DNA of 64,000 nt, taken from assembly GCF_050908995.1 (NCBI RefSeq), contig NC_135133.1:1902001-1966000 (forward strand). Reading direction: 5' to 3'. The translations under genes and the position numbers were made by a program. Shown in pieces: positions 48,401 to 53,180 of the stretch. Below the pieces are notes generated by a model that was given only the letters and a program-made list of their open reading frames with translations, was not told the DNA's origin and did no database searches. Source of the stretch: Andrena cerasifolii (taxonomy: Eukaryota; Arthropoda; Insecta; Hymenoptera; Andrenidae). The first letter of the stretch is position 1, and each line of letters opens with the position of its first letter.

Positions 48401-49063
48401 TAAAGGCCCTATCGCACGAGACATTCAAATTCATTATTCATTGCAATGAAAATTGAGATAATTTATAATAAAATGGAAGTATGGAATTAAAATAATTTCA
48501 GCTAATTTGTTGCAGATTGTTGGGTGTAAATAAATAACGGCTGTAAAAATTAGCGAATCACCGAAATTATAATGTAAATGACATATTCCCGATTTCCTAA
48601 ATGTAAGGATATGCGCATACACCTACTTACATGAATGGTTTAAACTTTCTTAGCAGAAGGAATCGCTCGGAAAGGCCGACCCAACTTGAAGTGGCATTTC
48701 TCATCATCTTGAGCCACCCAAAGTGTTAAAATCACCCTTCCTTAAATCTGCTCTTACAATCCTCAAAACCCTCCAAGAATCCTAGATCCTAGTGCTACCA
48801 CCAACAAACTGTCCCAACGACTTACATACAACGCTCTTCGCCATCACCGCCTATTGTCCACGACAAATCTCTGGAGAAACTGAAGCAGATCACTCCGCGT
48901 AAAATCGCTGATTTACTGTTTCCAGACCAAAGTCGTGCCTTCAAGATCTACTTCAATGCAGAGCTTCGACGACGCCCTCCGAGAATCCGAGGCGGCGAGA
49001 CGCGCATCCGCCGCGCCCTCTGCGACCAGCCCGATGATCCCTGAGGACAAGCTTCTGTCTTAG
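9466..49063 (+). CDS. TPD52: TPD52-family protein (tumor protein D52/D54-like), six coding exons
   Basis: Joined exons 9466-9487, 39547-39677, 41836-41984, 43786-43845, 45572-45734 and 48926-49063 total 663 nt, a 220-residue protein ending in TAG. All introns are GT-AG and the phases are 1, 0, 2, 2, 0. Recognisable TPD52 family segments are the acidic coiled-coil-forming region at residues 31-83 (LSLEEQERQKEEW, then EIQTLRHVLANKI), RKLGISVWKEITEDMNQGLK at 82-101, LGQMRNSDSFRSLEERVGSA near 150-170, and QSFDDALRESE near 187-197. No signal peptide or membrane span is visible. Family members form homo- and heteromers through the coiled coil and are linked to vesicle trafficking, membrane fusion and lipid storage; that role is from the family, not from this sequence. 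The length is normal for the family. Skipping the 60-bp fourth exon keeps frame and gives 200 residues. Identification is confident; isoform use is inference. Confidence 0.93.
11512..12244. mobile_element. TTAA-flanked GGGG-end element, copy A
   Basis: The element is 733 bp and flanked by TTAA at 11508-11511 and 12245-12248. Inverted ends are GGGGAGGTTCTGGTCTA. Inside is a large inverted pair around 11717-11840 and 11925-12035 (CCGATTCGACTGAAACCTTT on the left). A core TTTCGAGAAAAACGC lies at 12046-12060. No coding capacity. See the finding on the shared design of seven such elements. Confidence 0.8.
12398..12826. repeat. 430-bp palindromic MITE, copy 1 of 3
   Basis: Inverted ends are ACAAGGGAAYATNCCGAACC. 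The whole element is an imperfect palindrome around a short centre near 12615. Copies 2 (36772-37206) and 3 (42951-43371) share ends and interior, including AACACAAAATCGGRAAATA and AAATGATAGMTCTAATTAAA. Minus-strand frames across copies 1 and 2 look alike only because the DNA is repeated. Confidence 0.85.
12827..12990. repeat. Solo arm of the TA-flanked CAGTGGC fold-back family
   Basis: CAGATAAAAAAAGTTGAAAA, then a CTATTCCGACCAATTGCAAT segment and CTAATCCTTCTAG, match the right arm of the element at 22755-25608 (about 25425-25530) and, less closely, 31108-31664. The partner arm is missing. The palindromic MITE copy 1 abuts its left side. Confidence 0.6.
13640..13985 (-). pseudogene. Mariner transposase C-terminal remnant
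   Basis: The minus-strand frame 13985-13680 reads LQHPPHSPNLSACDYFLFPK, which contains the third acidic catalytic residue block (CDYF) of mariner D34D transposases, and ends RAQRCIDAEGMYFE, the family C-terminus. The N-terminal DNA-binding part and the first two aspartates are absent or unrecognisable. A poly-A-like A run follows the stop. This is a dead 5'-truncated copy. Confidence 0.85.
14056..14276. mobile_element. TA-flanked palindromic MITE (ATTACTGYCA family), copy 1
   Basis: TA dinucleotides at 14054-14055 and 14277-14278 flank inverted ends GGGTAGATGTTCCATTTACT and GGATAAATGTCCCAATTACT. Arms remain complementary for most of the 221 bp. TA flanks suggest the Tc1/mariner superfamily. 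Related to 15526-15727. Confidence 0.75.
15526..15727. mobile_element. TA-flanked palindromic MITE (ATTACTGYCA family), copy 2
   Basis: TA at 15524-15525 and 15728-15729 flank inverted ends GGGTAAAGGACCCAATTACT. The arms carry GTCACCTTAAGCTATTTTA and its complement; the centre is the self-complementary ATAATCTATATTATAGATTAT region. The right arm has a short internal duplication of CAGTAATTGG. Confidence 0.8.
17809..19038. mobile_element. 1.2-kb non-autonomous DNA transposon with GGGGAGACCGGGG ends
   Basis: Inverted ends are AGGGGAGACCGGGGYAG, then RTTGTAAC. Subterminal copies of GGGGTAAATTGTAACAT occur at about 17838 and 18482, and inverted versions (TTACCCC words) at 18805-18832. No transposase frame is present. 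A 70-codon frame at 18088 shows no family motif. Confidence 0.75.
19193..20743. mobile_element. TA-flanked fold-back element with CACTGTYCGACAA ends (host of a nested element)
   Basis: TA at 19191-19192 and 20744-20745 flank inverted ends CACTGTCCGACAA and CACTGTTCGACAA. The left arm (19193 to about 19585) and right arm (about 20518 to 20743) are complementary, including GGTTAAACATGCCA and the GCGTACAAGAAACT segment. The arms are separated by a second transposon at 19664-20514. No coding capacity is intact. Confidence 0.75.
19664..20514. mobile_element. Nested element with GTGAATGTCCCAATTTCTGC ends
   Basis: Inverted ends (TTAGTGAATGTCCCAATTTC on the left, reverse complement at 20493-20513) delimit about 850 bp lying between the arms of the 19193-20743 fold-back. 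Words like AGTGAGCAGAAATTG and GTGAGCAGAAATATGG recur subterminally. The end word TGTCCCAATTNCTG recalls the ATTACTGYCA family at 14056 and 15526. Confidence 0.65.
21236..21387. repeat. Short inverted repeat
   Basis: GAGTCCTTGTAGAAAACACT at 21236 is repeated inverted at 21366-21387. The interior has no further symmetry. A run of diverged TCCATAGTTATATCC words follows at 21395-21495. Confidence 0.6.
23593..24333. mobile_element. piggyBac-like MITE with TTAA target site
   Basis: TTAA at 23589-23592 and 24334-24337 flank inverted ends CCCTTTCGRCC. CCC ends next to duplicated TTAA are the piggyBac signature. The interior is AT-rich and has subterminal words of the type GTGGGACRTA and GACCCG. No transposase is present. 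Confidence 0.75.
24529..24757. mobile_element. Palindromic MITE with AGAGTTGGRCA ends (hAT-like)
   Basis: Left end TAGAGTTGGACAAAATGTAA and right end (complement CAGAGTTGGGCACAATGTAA) continue into highly complementary arms containing ATTAAACTGTAATTGTGTAA. The AGAGTTGGGCA ends are typical of insect hAT-type MITEs, but the flanking 8 bp match only partly. Confidence 0.65.
24913..25169. repeat. Fold-back with AACACCTGCATGAAA ends
   Basis: AACACCTGCATGAAAGGTGT at 24913 is mirrored by the complement at about 25148-25169. The inner arms share the CTTGGGAGMAAAGTARAAAA and GCGATTACG/GCGAATACG words in a partly direct, partly inverted arrangement. A 98-codon minus frame across it is a by-product. 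Confidence 0.6.
25643..26714. mobile_element. 1.07-kb fold-back with CACAGTGGTTC ends and a near-perfect hairpin
   Basis: Inverted ends CACAGTGGTTC are each extended outward by GC. The central part, about 26163-26670, is a very long near-identical hairpin: for example CCGAATATATACCATGTTCC at 26192 and its complement at 26617, and AATAGAATAGTTGTATAGAA with its complement near 26485. The loop near 26405-26430 is short. High arm identity implies recent formation or gene conversion. Confidence 0.8.
29047..30801. mobile_element. pogo-like DNA transposon, 1755 bp, 25-bp perfect inverted ends
   Basis: TA at 29045-29046 and 30802-30803 flank 25-bp perfect inverted ends beginning GGGTAAGCAGGCCAGTAGAT. 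The word AGTAGATGGAC recurs subterminally (near 29061, 29251, 29272, 29289 with variants; inverted near 30385 and 30779), as expected of transposase-binding repeats. The minus strand holds a transposase N-terminal remnant. Total length is too short for a complete element, so it is an internally deleted, non-autonomous copy. Confidence 0.85.
29960..30286 (-). pseudogene. Pogo/jerky-type transposase N-terminal remnant
   Basis: The minus-strand frame 30286-30065 reads a helix-turn-helix segment: ALENIRRGMSVGKAVKANRI, then SKSTVHPKLSGKTP, matching the psq-type HTH that opens pogo-like transposases. After a frame break the downstream part reads WILNKARMGFPMHPDEVK, the usual next segment (WxxxxAxxGFPxxxDEV). 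The DDE catalytic domain is not recognisable. It sits between the inverted ends at 29047-30801, so it belongs to that element. Confidence 0.7.
31108..31664. mobile_element. TA-flanked palindromic MITE with CAGTGGCTCGCATTAATATT ends
   Basis: TA flanks (31106-31107 and 31665-31666) enclose long, nearly perfect arms of more than 150 bp: the CAGTGGCTCGCATTAATATT end, then CGCATAACTTTTTTAGAATT, GGATTAGTTTTCTAACTGAC, and ATTCTTTTCGCTATTCCAAC on the right. The sequence between the arms carries a second small inverted pair (GATTCTCGACCTT near 31425-31475). Arm interiors are related to 22755-25608. Confidence 0.85.
31800..32422 (+). promoter_or_regulatory. CpG-rich island, likely promoter of the nested gene
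   Basis: After AT-rich intron sequence the DNA becomes GC- and CpG-rich from about 31805 and stays so to about 33300. No TATA box stands out. The island precedes the 174-codon frame, so it is the probable promoter and 5' UTR. Frames on the minus strand here are by-products of GC richness. Confidence 0.5.
32423..32744 (+). promoter_or_regulatory. Leader with three upstream ORFs
   Basis: Three AUG-initiated frames precede the main start at 32778: 32423-32554 (43 codons, MERSTQKSCYSW...), a two-codon ATG CGC TGA at about 32626, and 32658-32744 (28 codons, MPLPIVEDSLNEPLP...). If the transcript starts upstream of 32423 they would lower or regulate translation of the main frame. Alternative reading: some are parts of unannotated exons. 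Confidence 0.4.
32778..33302 (+). CDS. Unrecognised acidic 174-residue protein, single exon, nested in TPD52 intron 1
   Basis: The frame opens at ATG 32778 (G at -3; an in-frame TAA at 32763 shows it is the first in-frame ATG) and ends with TAA at 33300. I do not recognise the family. Residues 43-105 are very acidic (runs such as SLEYEEDAYYSN and FDDIDELSDDGG); residues 120-126 are a basic cluster RGRKKRR that could be a nuclear localisation signal; the C-terminal 48 residues (SVRVIFQDFSKPYLAKISNS then QNYKKFLELVKG) look folded. No signal peptide or membrane span is seen. Codon third positions are strongly G/C, unlike the AT-rich intron, and a poly(A) signal follows at 33405. It is on the same strand as the host gene. 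It could instead be an alternative exon of TPD52, but no donor in the right phase and of good strength was found. Confidence 0.65.
   Translation: MKRDMPDVKQRNDKVEDRLGSSKQSSRWRVCQEHGEQDCPSENEHEFESLEYEEDAYYSNMTATPSFDDIDELSDDGGELVVHCWHDSNGEIDEIVVDDANLSVETQFLTADGEDGGTSRGRKKRRSVRVIFQDFSKPYLAKISNSQNYKKFLELVKGAQYNSGYARTCLEVQD
33405..33445 (+). terminator. Poly(A) signal and GU-rich element of the nested gene
   Basis: AATAAA at 33405-33410 lies 103 bp after the stop codon. It is followed about 20-30 bp later by GGTTGGTGCTGGT, a GU-rich stretch of the kind that directs cleavage. This supports an independent short transcript ending inside the TPD52 intron. Confidence 0.55.
34686..35750. mobile_element. 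hAT-like fold-back, 1065 bp, 8-bp target-site duplication
   Basis: Ends are CAGGGCTTGAA in inverted orientation. Flanks CTTTAGCC (34678-34685) and CCTTAGCC (35751-35758) agree at 7 of 8 bases, a hAT hallmark. Arms include GTTCTTCATAACTCTTTC, ATACTTATATAGTCTGATAT and ATAACCGCTTTGTAACTTAT with complements on the left. The left arm carries a minisatellite absent from the right arm. The palindrome centre is near 35391-35417. Confidence 0.85.
34838..35207 (+). repeat. 23-bp minisatellite, about 16 units
   Basis: Consensus unit is GGTTCTATAACTTTTATTTTTTA. The first half shows a higher-order pattern: a four-unit block with terminal variants AAG, ACT, AGC, AGA and one CTGTTATTTTTTT unit occurs twice in tandem. 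The last six or seven units are nearly identical, so expansion there is recent. It lies inside the left arm of the hAT-like fold-back. Confidence 0.9.
36772..37206. repeat. 430-bp palindromic MITE, copy 2 of 3
   Basis: Same ends (ACAAGGGAATATCCCGAACC) and palindromic interior as copies at 12398-12826 and 42951-43371. It lies 17 bp before the next transposon's TTAA. Confidence 0.85.
37227..37965. mobile_element. TTAA-flanked GGGG-end element, copy B
   Basis: TTAA at 37223-37226 and 37966-37969 enclose 739 bp with inverted ends GGGGTTACGCCACCCTGA. It contains TTTCGAGAAACACGC at 37756. No coding capacity. Confidence 0.8.
39547..39677 (+). CDS. TPD52: TPD52 coding exon 2
   Basis: Acceptor TTTCCTTGCATTGCAG with a CTTAAC branch-like word upstream; donor GTACGT at 39678. 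It codes residues 8-51: GEDATLHSSGYISPSSD, then the start of the coiled coil LSLEEQERQKEEWSTELAK. The exon ends on a codon boundary. Confidence 0.92.
40126..40162 (+). repeat. Dispersed repeat copy 2 (about 37 bp)
   Basis: GCCTATTGGAATACATTATT and the following 17 bases match 8396-8432 with one mismatch. Lies in TPD52 intron 2. Confidence 0.6.
40359..40542. repeat. Palindromic MITE with GCGACWTCACACATRTCAGT ends
   Basis: The left end GCGACATCACACATATCAGT and the right end (complement GCGACTTCACACATGTCAGT) continue into YGTGACGGTTCAAT. The centre, about 40410-40490, is not symmetric. No target-site duplication was identified. Lies in TPD52 intron 2. Confidence 0.65.
40680..41713. mobile_element. 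TA-flanked fold-back with CAGGGTGTCCCACTAAGGAG ends
   Basis: Ends are inverted copies of CAGGGTGTCCCACTAAGGAG, flanked by TA (40678-40679, 41714-41715). Arms of about 420-450 bp are roughly 90% complementary (40680-41127 and 41300-41713), including GTCTACGCCAGAAATGGCA and its complement. The unpaired middle is about 170 bp. The right end lies only 122 bp upstream of TPD52 exon 3. Confidence 0.85.
41836..41984 (+). CDS. TPD52: TPD52 coding exon 3
   Basis: Codes residues 52-100 plus two bases: VEEEIQTLRHVLANKI, SQELKRKLG, then ISVWKEITEDMNQGLKNVKE. The donor GTAAGT at 41985 is strong. The acceptor (ACGGTCTGTCGTAG) has a poor pyrimidine tract, yet an in-frame TAG spans it, so the exon must start here. 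This is the family's most diagnostic exon. Confidence 0.93.
42134..42700. repeat. MITE with TTAACACTTCGACTGGCGTC end, copy 1
   Basis: The left end TTAACACTTCGACTGGCGTC and following CCTAGGGATTTGCATTCTG match, inverted, the right end of the copy at 51328-51808. The right end near 42687-42700 (complement TTAACACTCTGAGTG) is a weak inverted partner. The interior shares words such as TTTTAGTCATACATRAT and TTCATYGGRAAAA with the second copy. Confidence 0.55.
42951..43371. repeat. 430-bp palindromic MITE, copy 3 of 3
   Basis: Ends ACAAGGGAAGATCCCGAACC; interior as in copies 1 and 2, with a short deletion in the left arm. It lies in TPD52 intron 3, between exon 3 and the 60-bp exon. A 72-codon minus frame runs out of its right arm and has no protein character. 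Confidence 0.85.
43786..43845 (+). CDS. TPD52: TPD52 coding exon 4, symmetric 60-bp exon (possible cassette)
   Basis: A strong pyrimidine tract (TTGGGTTCTCATTCAG acceptor) and consensus donor GTAAGT bound exactly 60 nt with phase 2 on both sides. It codes the YQNVGEKLGQFTKAVSENI segment. Inclusion or skipping both keep frame, because either next base completes Val after residue 100. The corresponding region is alternatively spliced in TPD52 relatives; isoform use here is inference. Confidence 0.85.
44920..45500. repeat. Degenerate element rich in TATTCGAA / TTCGAAT words
   Basis: ATTCGAAT, TTCGAATA and AGGGCTGTG words recur on the left (44920-45070) and inverted on the right (45320-45480), giving loose fold-back symmetry. 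The outer ends (GGACTGGGAC; complement TTGGGACAATTC) are only weakly matched. The pattern resembles hAT-type MITEs with AGGGCTGTGCGAAT ends, but no duplication was found. Confidence 0.45.
45572..45734 (+). CDS. TPD52: TPD52 coding exon 5
   Basis: Acceptor CCTCTTCTTATTCTATAG and donor GTAAGT. Codes residues 122-175: FQKTESVFKTTAEKTSSILG, then LGQMRNSDSFRSLEERVGSA and YENMK. The MRNS.SF.S.E segment is a strong TPD52 family signature. The exon ends on a codon boundary. Confidence 0.93.
45968..46687. mobile_element. TTAA-flanked GGGG-end fold-back, copy C
   Basis: TTAA at 45964-45967 and 46688-46691 enclose 720 bp. The ends are inverted GGGG(C/G)TATACCCGTTTGAACC. Arms of over 300 bp (about 45968-46315 and 46375-46687) are close to identical complements, including GAGACTTTCGGACATGTATC and GTTCAACCAATTTACTTCAA. 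The loop is about 60 bp. This is the most intact hairpin of the GGGG-end group. Confidence 0.85.
46952..47197 (+). mobile_element. 5S-rRNA-derived SINE with perfect 16-bp target-site duplication
   Basis: The head, about 46961-47071, resembles 5S rRNA: CACCGCTTCTCGTAAGATCT, CACCGAAGTTAAACGG (box A region) and AGATGGGTGACCACTTG (intermediate element plus box C) occur in 5S order and spacing. A non-5S body of about 100 bp follows, then an A-rich tail ACAGAAAAAATACAAATACA. AATACTTCAGGCGCCA at 46936-46951 is repeated exactly at 47198-47213. This matches the SINE3 class, whose pol III promoter derives from 5S rRNA. The 5S likeness is from my knowledge of the rRNA sequence. Confidence 0.82.
47241..47361 (-). 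pseudogene. Transposase C-terminal remnant (mariner-like)
   Basis: The minus frame reads PPGVFKRVRNSMLRRAVACI, then EARDGQHRW before a stop. The wording (IPPxxxxRVxxSMxRRxxxCIEAxGG) is the C-terminus of Tc1/mariner-type transposases common in insects. Upstream the frame is shifted. No catalytic residue remains. It belongs to the left arm of the 46888-47674 fold-back. Confidence 0.65.
47955..48122. repeat. MITE with AGTTTACACCTGACGAGTG ends and CTCGGCCGAG words
   Basis: The left end AGTTTACACCTGACGAGTG is mirrored by CACTCGTCAGGTGTAAACCT at the right. The palindrome CTCGGCCGAG and related TCGGCCGAGT words occur four to five times inside. It is GC-rich against AT-rich flanks and resembles hAT-type MITEs, but no clear duplication is seen. 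Confidence 0.65.
48926..49063 (+). CDS. TPD52: TPD52 coding exon 6 (C-terminus)
   Basis: Acceptor TTTACTGTTTCCAG; 138 nt coding residues 176-220 and TAG at 49061-49063: TKVVPSRSTSMQSFDDALRE, then an Ala/Ser/Pro-rich end closing PEDKLLS. The Thr-Lys-Val opening joins the YENMK end of exon 5, as in the family. Confidence 0.92.
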   Translation, partial: TKVVPSRSTSMQSFDDALRESEAARRASAAPSATSPMIPEDKLLS

Positions 49064-50850
49064 AGCTGGCCTCCTGAGTCCACACCGATTTCTCTGCCTC
49101 TTCTCTGCGTAACATGCTGACGCGTCGGTCCATGATGCCAGTGTTTCGTTCTATGCTAATACCTATCACTTTCTACCGCAACTGCTGTTAATCAGGGCTA
49201 GGCGATCATCGCGTGCAATCGATCGTATAAGAAAAATCGACCATTGGGAAGTGTAACTGGAACATGTTGGGGTTGGCTTAACAAGACACGATCAGCGTGG
49301 TAGAACGACTCGAGTAATCTGTCCGTCACTTGATTGTCGCAGCGTCAATTGCTCGTATTGTCGTTATCGAAATACACTACGACGTTGCTATCCTTTTTCA
49401 TACGAAACGGTAACTTTTTCTTCGTTGTCAGTGGTCGTTGGGCTGAGTTTTTAAGGATCATTGAACTGATGAAGGATGAAACGGATGTTCGTTGATCTTG
49501 TTATGGATGATCTTTTTGTGTTCTTTTTTCGCCTTTCTTCGTCACTTTGTTTTGATAGTGGAGGATCTCTTGGTGTCAGGTGACTGACATTTTCTTTCGA
49601 GTTCCTTTGGCAAGCGCAGGCGTTGCAAGGGGAAATGCCCGTGTTACTCAAGAAGATGGCATTTCATTTCTTACTTTATGGAACTTGCTTTGCACCACAG
49701 CGACTTTTATAACGCATAATAATATATCGCTGATACGTATCTTAATGGTTTTTCGTTGCAACCCCCGTTCTTGCACCGTCAATTCATATGGAAAGTAGGC
49801 ACACGCTTTAGATGGATACTTACTGGTCGCGCTTCTCTCTCGAACAGTTCTTTAAACTACTCCTGTGAAACGGCTCGGATATTACTCGACGAGGCTCGTG
49901 CTTCGACAATATTCCCTATTTTGTGCGATACAAGTATTGATGTTCCAATCCGAATTCGCGCGCTGAACCATTCACAGAAGCTTCAGAATTGATTTACGCG
50001 GGACACAGGTGGCCATTGGTTTGTTACACGCGTAGCCATCGTGAGTATTTCCATGTACAGTGGCGGATTTGCAGCCTGGGCCCCTGCCCAGAAGGCCCCC
50101 AGGGCCCCATCCTTAAAAAAATTATGATTTTATGCAAACTATATTTTTTTCAGTACCACTACCCTTAGCCCGCTTTTAGTAAACTACCTCTTCATTTTCC
50201 CGGAAAAATGGGCCCCTCAGAACGTTTGCCACCTGAGCTTTTTTTCTTAAATCCGTCACTGTCCATGAACATCTTTAGTCTAGTATTTACCATTATTGTA
50301 TTGCAAAACGTTTGTTATATTCGCTTCAGAACGGTGTCCATTTGAATTAAGTTGCTTTGATCCAATGAAATTCATCGTGACAAATTGTAATTTCGTGTTG
50401 TCACACGGTTATTAAATGTGTCCATGAATGAACAGCGATGTGAAACTGATGAAAGGTAAGAGTAACTTAGAAATGTGGTAGACGTATAACGAAGCCTCCT
50501 GTGTTCCATGATTTTCAAGTCGTGTGGATGTACTATATGGTCTATAAATGTGTAGAGAGCTATTCTAACTGCAAATCAATCGGGGAATCGAGAAATATTT
50601 TTTACTCAGCTCTATGACGAAATTACGTGGCGCGGTTACTGGTGCACGTTTGCTTTATCGTAGCATTTAAGACACTACACATGCATTTTTTTTTTGTATA
50701 TTTATCATGTACCGTACGTAAAGAACGTAATCGGGCACGTAAGAATTAATCGAACTATTACAAACGTATCGATTCTGCGCTCGTATCGTCGTTGAGAACC
50801 TGCTACACAATCCACTTGTTCATATTGGTGAATAAATTATTTTAAGAACT
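49064..50850 (+). other. Probable TPD52 3' UTR
   Basis: No further coding exon follows the stop. Candidate poly(A) signals are ATTAAA near 50413 and AATAAA at 50831-50836. A hAT-like MITE at 50058-50261 lies inside this stretch, so the real end could also be upstream with a non-canonical signal. The extent is uncertain. Confidence 0.35.
50058..50261. mobile_element. hAT-like MITE, CAGTGGCGGATTT family, copy 1
   Basis: Inverted ends CAGTGRCGGATTT; flanks TCCATGTA (50050-50057) and TCCATGAA (50262-50269) agree at 7 of 8 bases. The interior (CCGCTTTTAGTAAACTACCT, then CTTCATTTTCCC) matches the copy at 58732-59104 in opposite orientation. Confidence 0.85.
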
Positions 50851-51327
50851 GCCATACACGTGGAAAGCGAGTTTCTGTCCCACAGTTGAGAGCGAACTGC
50901 GCAACACTTACCTGTTTTATGGAAAGATATATTGTGTGCTTCTTGGTAATATGAATATTCGTATTTATGGGAATTTAATAATATATTTTTTATGAAAATT
51001 TGTCATTCTTTCCCCTTTTGGTTTTCGTAAAAAAAGAGTCTGTTAGATTTAAGAACTGTTTTAGTCTTAAGCGATTAATACACGATAAAACAATTTTCTA
51101 TTTATTGATTTTGGGCGAACGTCAAAGCTTGAACCTTTCCTTTCAACTGGCGATATCGTGCAGTTTCATATCCAGCCATAGTTTTCGTAATCCATTTTCA
51201 GAACATCTTGGAATAATTTAAAAAATACGTTACCTCTTGCGCCCTGTGATGATGAACCACAAATATGTATATTTGAGAGAATTTTCATCTGTTGATGGTC
51301 AGCGAAGAATGAATATTTTTTCTGATT
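50270..51327. other. Spacer downstream of TPD52, no gene seen
   Basis: AT-rich with poly-A and poly-T runs. Short frames show no motif. It may include the distal TPD52 3' UTR. Confidence 0.4.
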
Positions 51328-51808
51328 TAACCTTGAGTGTCACAAGCGTTTGCAAAGTGCCACTCCAAATCTGTCATACCTTTCTGACAGATCGCTGTTG
51401 CCAGGAAAATTCCCTCCAGTTTGCCGTGCACTTTTCAACACATGCCGACACTAATGAAAATTTGAACTTCTATATGGTCTATTAAATTTTCACGAGAGTA
51501 CTACCGTTGAATAGTAGACTTTTCTGATGGAAATGAGTGCAAATATGGCCTATTATACTTTTAATCATACATAATTCGAATTGCTTCCAAACTCCGTTAA
51601 ACAATTACACGAAATATATGATGAGAAATGGTACAAATAAGATCGACTTTTTAGACTCATTTTCATCGGGAAAATCACGCCAACCCATTGGCACTACTTT
51701 CACAAAGATCTACCAGAGAACACAGAAACTCAAATTGGAAGCACGCCAAAATCGTGCGCAGGATGCAAATCCCTCGGCGTGAAAACACGCCGACGCCATT
51801 GAAGGTGC
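51328..51808. repeat. MITE with TTAGCACCTTCAATGGCGTC end, copy 2
   Basis: The right end (complement TTAGCACCTTCAATGGCGTC) corresponds to the left end of the copy at 42134-42700 in opposite orientation; the block GATGCAAATCCCTCGGCGTG matches there too. The left end near 51331 (TTAACCTTGAGTGTCA) is a diverged partner. The 81-codon frame inside is not a gene. The right end abuts the element at 51809. Confidence 0.55.
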
Positions 51809-52486
51809 TAAGGGGAGAACCTGGTTCAGAGGGTTGAAATTTTCGACTTTCTTTTTTGCTTTAATGGATAGTAATACTCTTAGAGAATATATTCCTAAAA
51901 TTTCAGAGTGAAATTCGAAGTAGTTCGGAACTATCAGCAGTTATGTGTCGCGCAATATACACGCGCCCGACTGGAAACCGTAAACTTTAAAACGCGTTTT
52001 CACAAACAACATTTTTCAACGGACTTTCCCCGGGGCTTTTTAGTTAAATTATGACCAACCATCGTCGACGAATTAACATTTATGAAAAAATTAAATTAAG
52101 CCATATTTTTTTAATAAAAACATCGAAATTTTGTCTGCAGAACCGTAACTGTTCCTTTAAAGTCCCATAATTTTGTCCATTTTAGACCTTTTATTTTTTT
52201 TTAGTTCATCGACAATGTAATGAACTAAGGAAAATTTCAGTTTGTTTATTTTGGGCAAAAAAAATGCAGGCTCCATTTTCCCCGCCATTTCACAAATTCC
52301 AGTGGCAAGGCACATCAATGATTAATCAATTTCAGCGCGATGAACTCGAAATTTTTCCATTAAACTTTTCTTTTGTATTGTATAAATATATATTAAAACA
52401 CCCTTATAGTTCTAGAAATAAGTACTGAATTCGCGAAGATGAAATTTCTTCAGCGTCCTGGACCAGGTTCTACCCCTTAACCCTTA
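51809..52486. mobile_element. GGGG-end element, copy D
   Basis: Inverted ends GGGGAGAACCTGGTTCAG and GGGGTAGAACCTGGTCCAG; left flank CTAA, right flank TTAA (52487-52490). The reverse strand of 51990-52015 carries the core GTGAAAACGCGTTTTAAAGT. Length about 678 bp. It is wedged between two other elements with no unique DNA between. Confidence 0.75.
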
Positions 52487-52490
52487 ACTG

Positions 52491-52760
52491 GTATACTGTT
52501 TTTGGCAAACGTGACTGGTATAATGGGATCGTGGCAGACCCCAAATAAAAAAGGGCACAGAAATTTGTAAAGTCGACACTAGAGCAACCACTATGAATAT
52601 TTTCTTCTTAGGTAATGTAGAAAATAATATAAGCGTAGAAAGTTAAACTATTATTATAAAATTAATTAGAAATTCAGTTTATCAACTTGGAAAACCGAAA
52701 ATTGTACATCGAACTTTGGGTGCTTGGGGTCACGAGCGACCCCAGGATACCAGTTAAGGG
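52491..52760. mobile_element. piggyBac-like MITE with TTAA target site
   Basis: TTAA at 52487-52490 and 52761-52764 flank 270 bp with inverted ends CCCTTAACTGGTATMCTG. CCC ends beside duplicated TTAA indicate a piggyBac-type element. The left TTAA is shared with the GGGG-end element D. Confidence 0.8.
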
Positions 52761-52887
52761 TTAAGGTAACGACAAATCAGTGAAGCATTTTTAAATCCAG
52801 GTACCATCGAAGATGAAGGATGGATCGTATACGACAGAAAGGGTAGATTGAAACACGTGTGATTAAAAAAAGGAATTGGTCAACTAC

Positions 52888-52893
52888 TTTATT
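52888..52893 (-). terminator. Possible poly(A) signal of a minus-strand gene
   Basis: TTTATT on the plus strand is AATAAA on the minus strand, followed (minus direction) by a T-rich stretch. Bases 52900-54200 look like unique non-coding DNA of UTR type. A convergent gene whose coding exons lie right of the window would fit, but no coding sequence confirms it. Confidence 0.2.
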
Positions 52894-53148
52894 GCCATTC
52901 TGCGCGTGGTACAAAACATAGTTCGGTCGCGTACGGGCACGCTTAAGTACAAAACAAAAAACGATCCTCTACAAGTAGTCTTCTCCAGCTGCATGGCGAG
53001 AGGAAACGATTAATGAAAGGTAGAAGGACGAATAGTTGCGAAGAACGAGATAGAAATAAGGGGAATGGAGGGGTAGGAGAAAAGGGAGAGAGAAAGAGAG
53101 CTGCGTTAACATTATATCCATACATATCTATGTATGTATGCATGTGTG

Positions 53149-53150
<2 letters not shown>

Positions 53151-53179
<29 letters not shown>

Positions 53180-53180
53180 C
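53151..53180. repeat. (TA)n microsatellite
   Basis: CATACATATATATATATATA and onward: about 12 uninterrupted TA units, preceded by CATACATA and GTATG words. Short frames across it consist of Tyr-Ile repeats and are artefacts. Confidence 0.95.

Noticed and set aside
51537..51782. 81-codon frame ending in the 51328-51808 repeat
   Set aside because: It lies wholly inside a dispersed MITE with a related copy at 42134-42700 that does not keep the frame.
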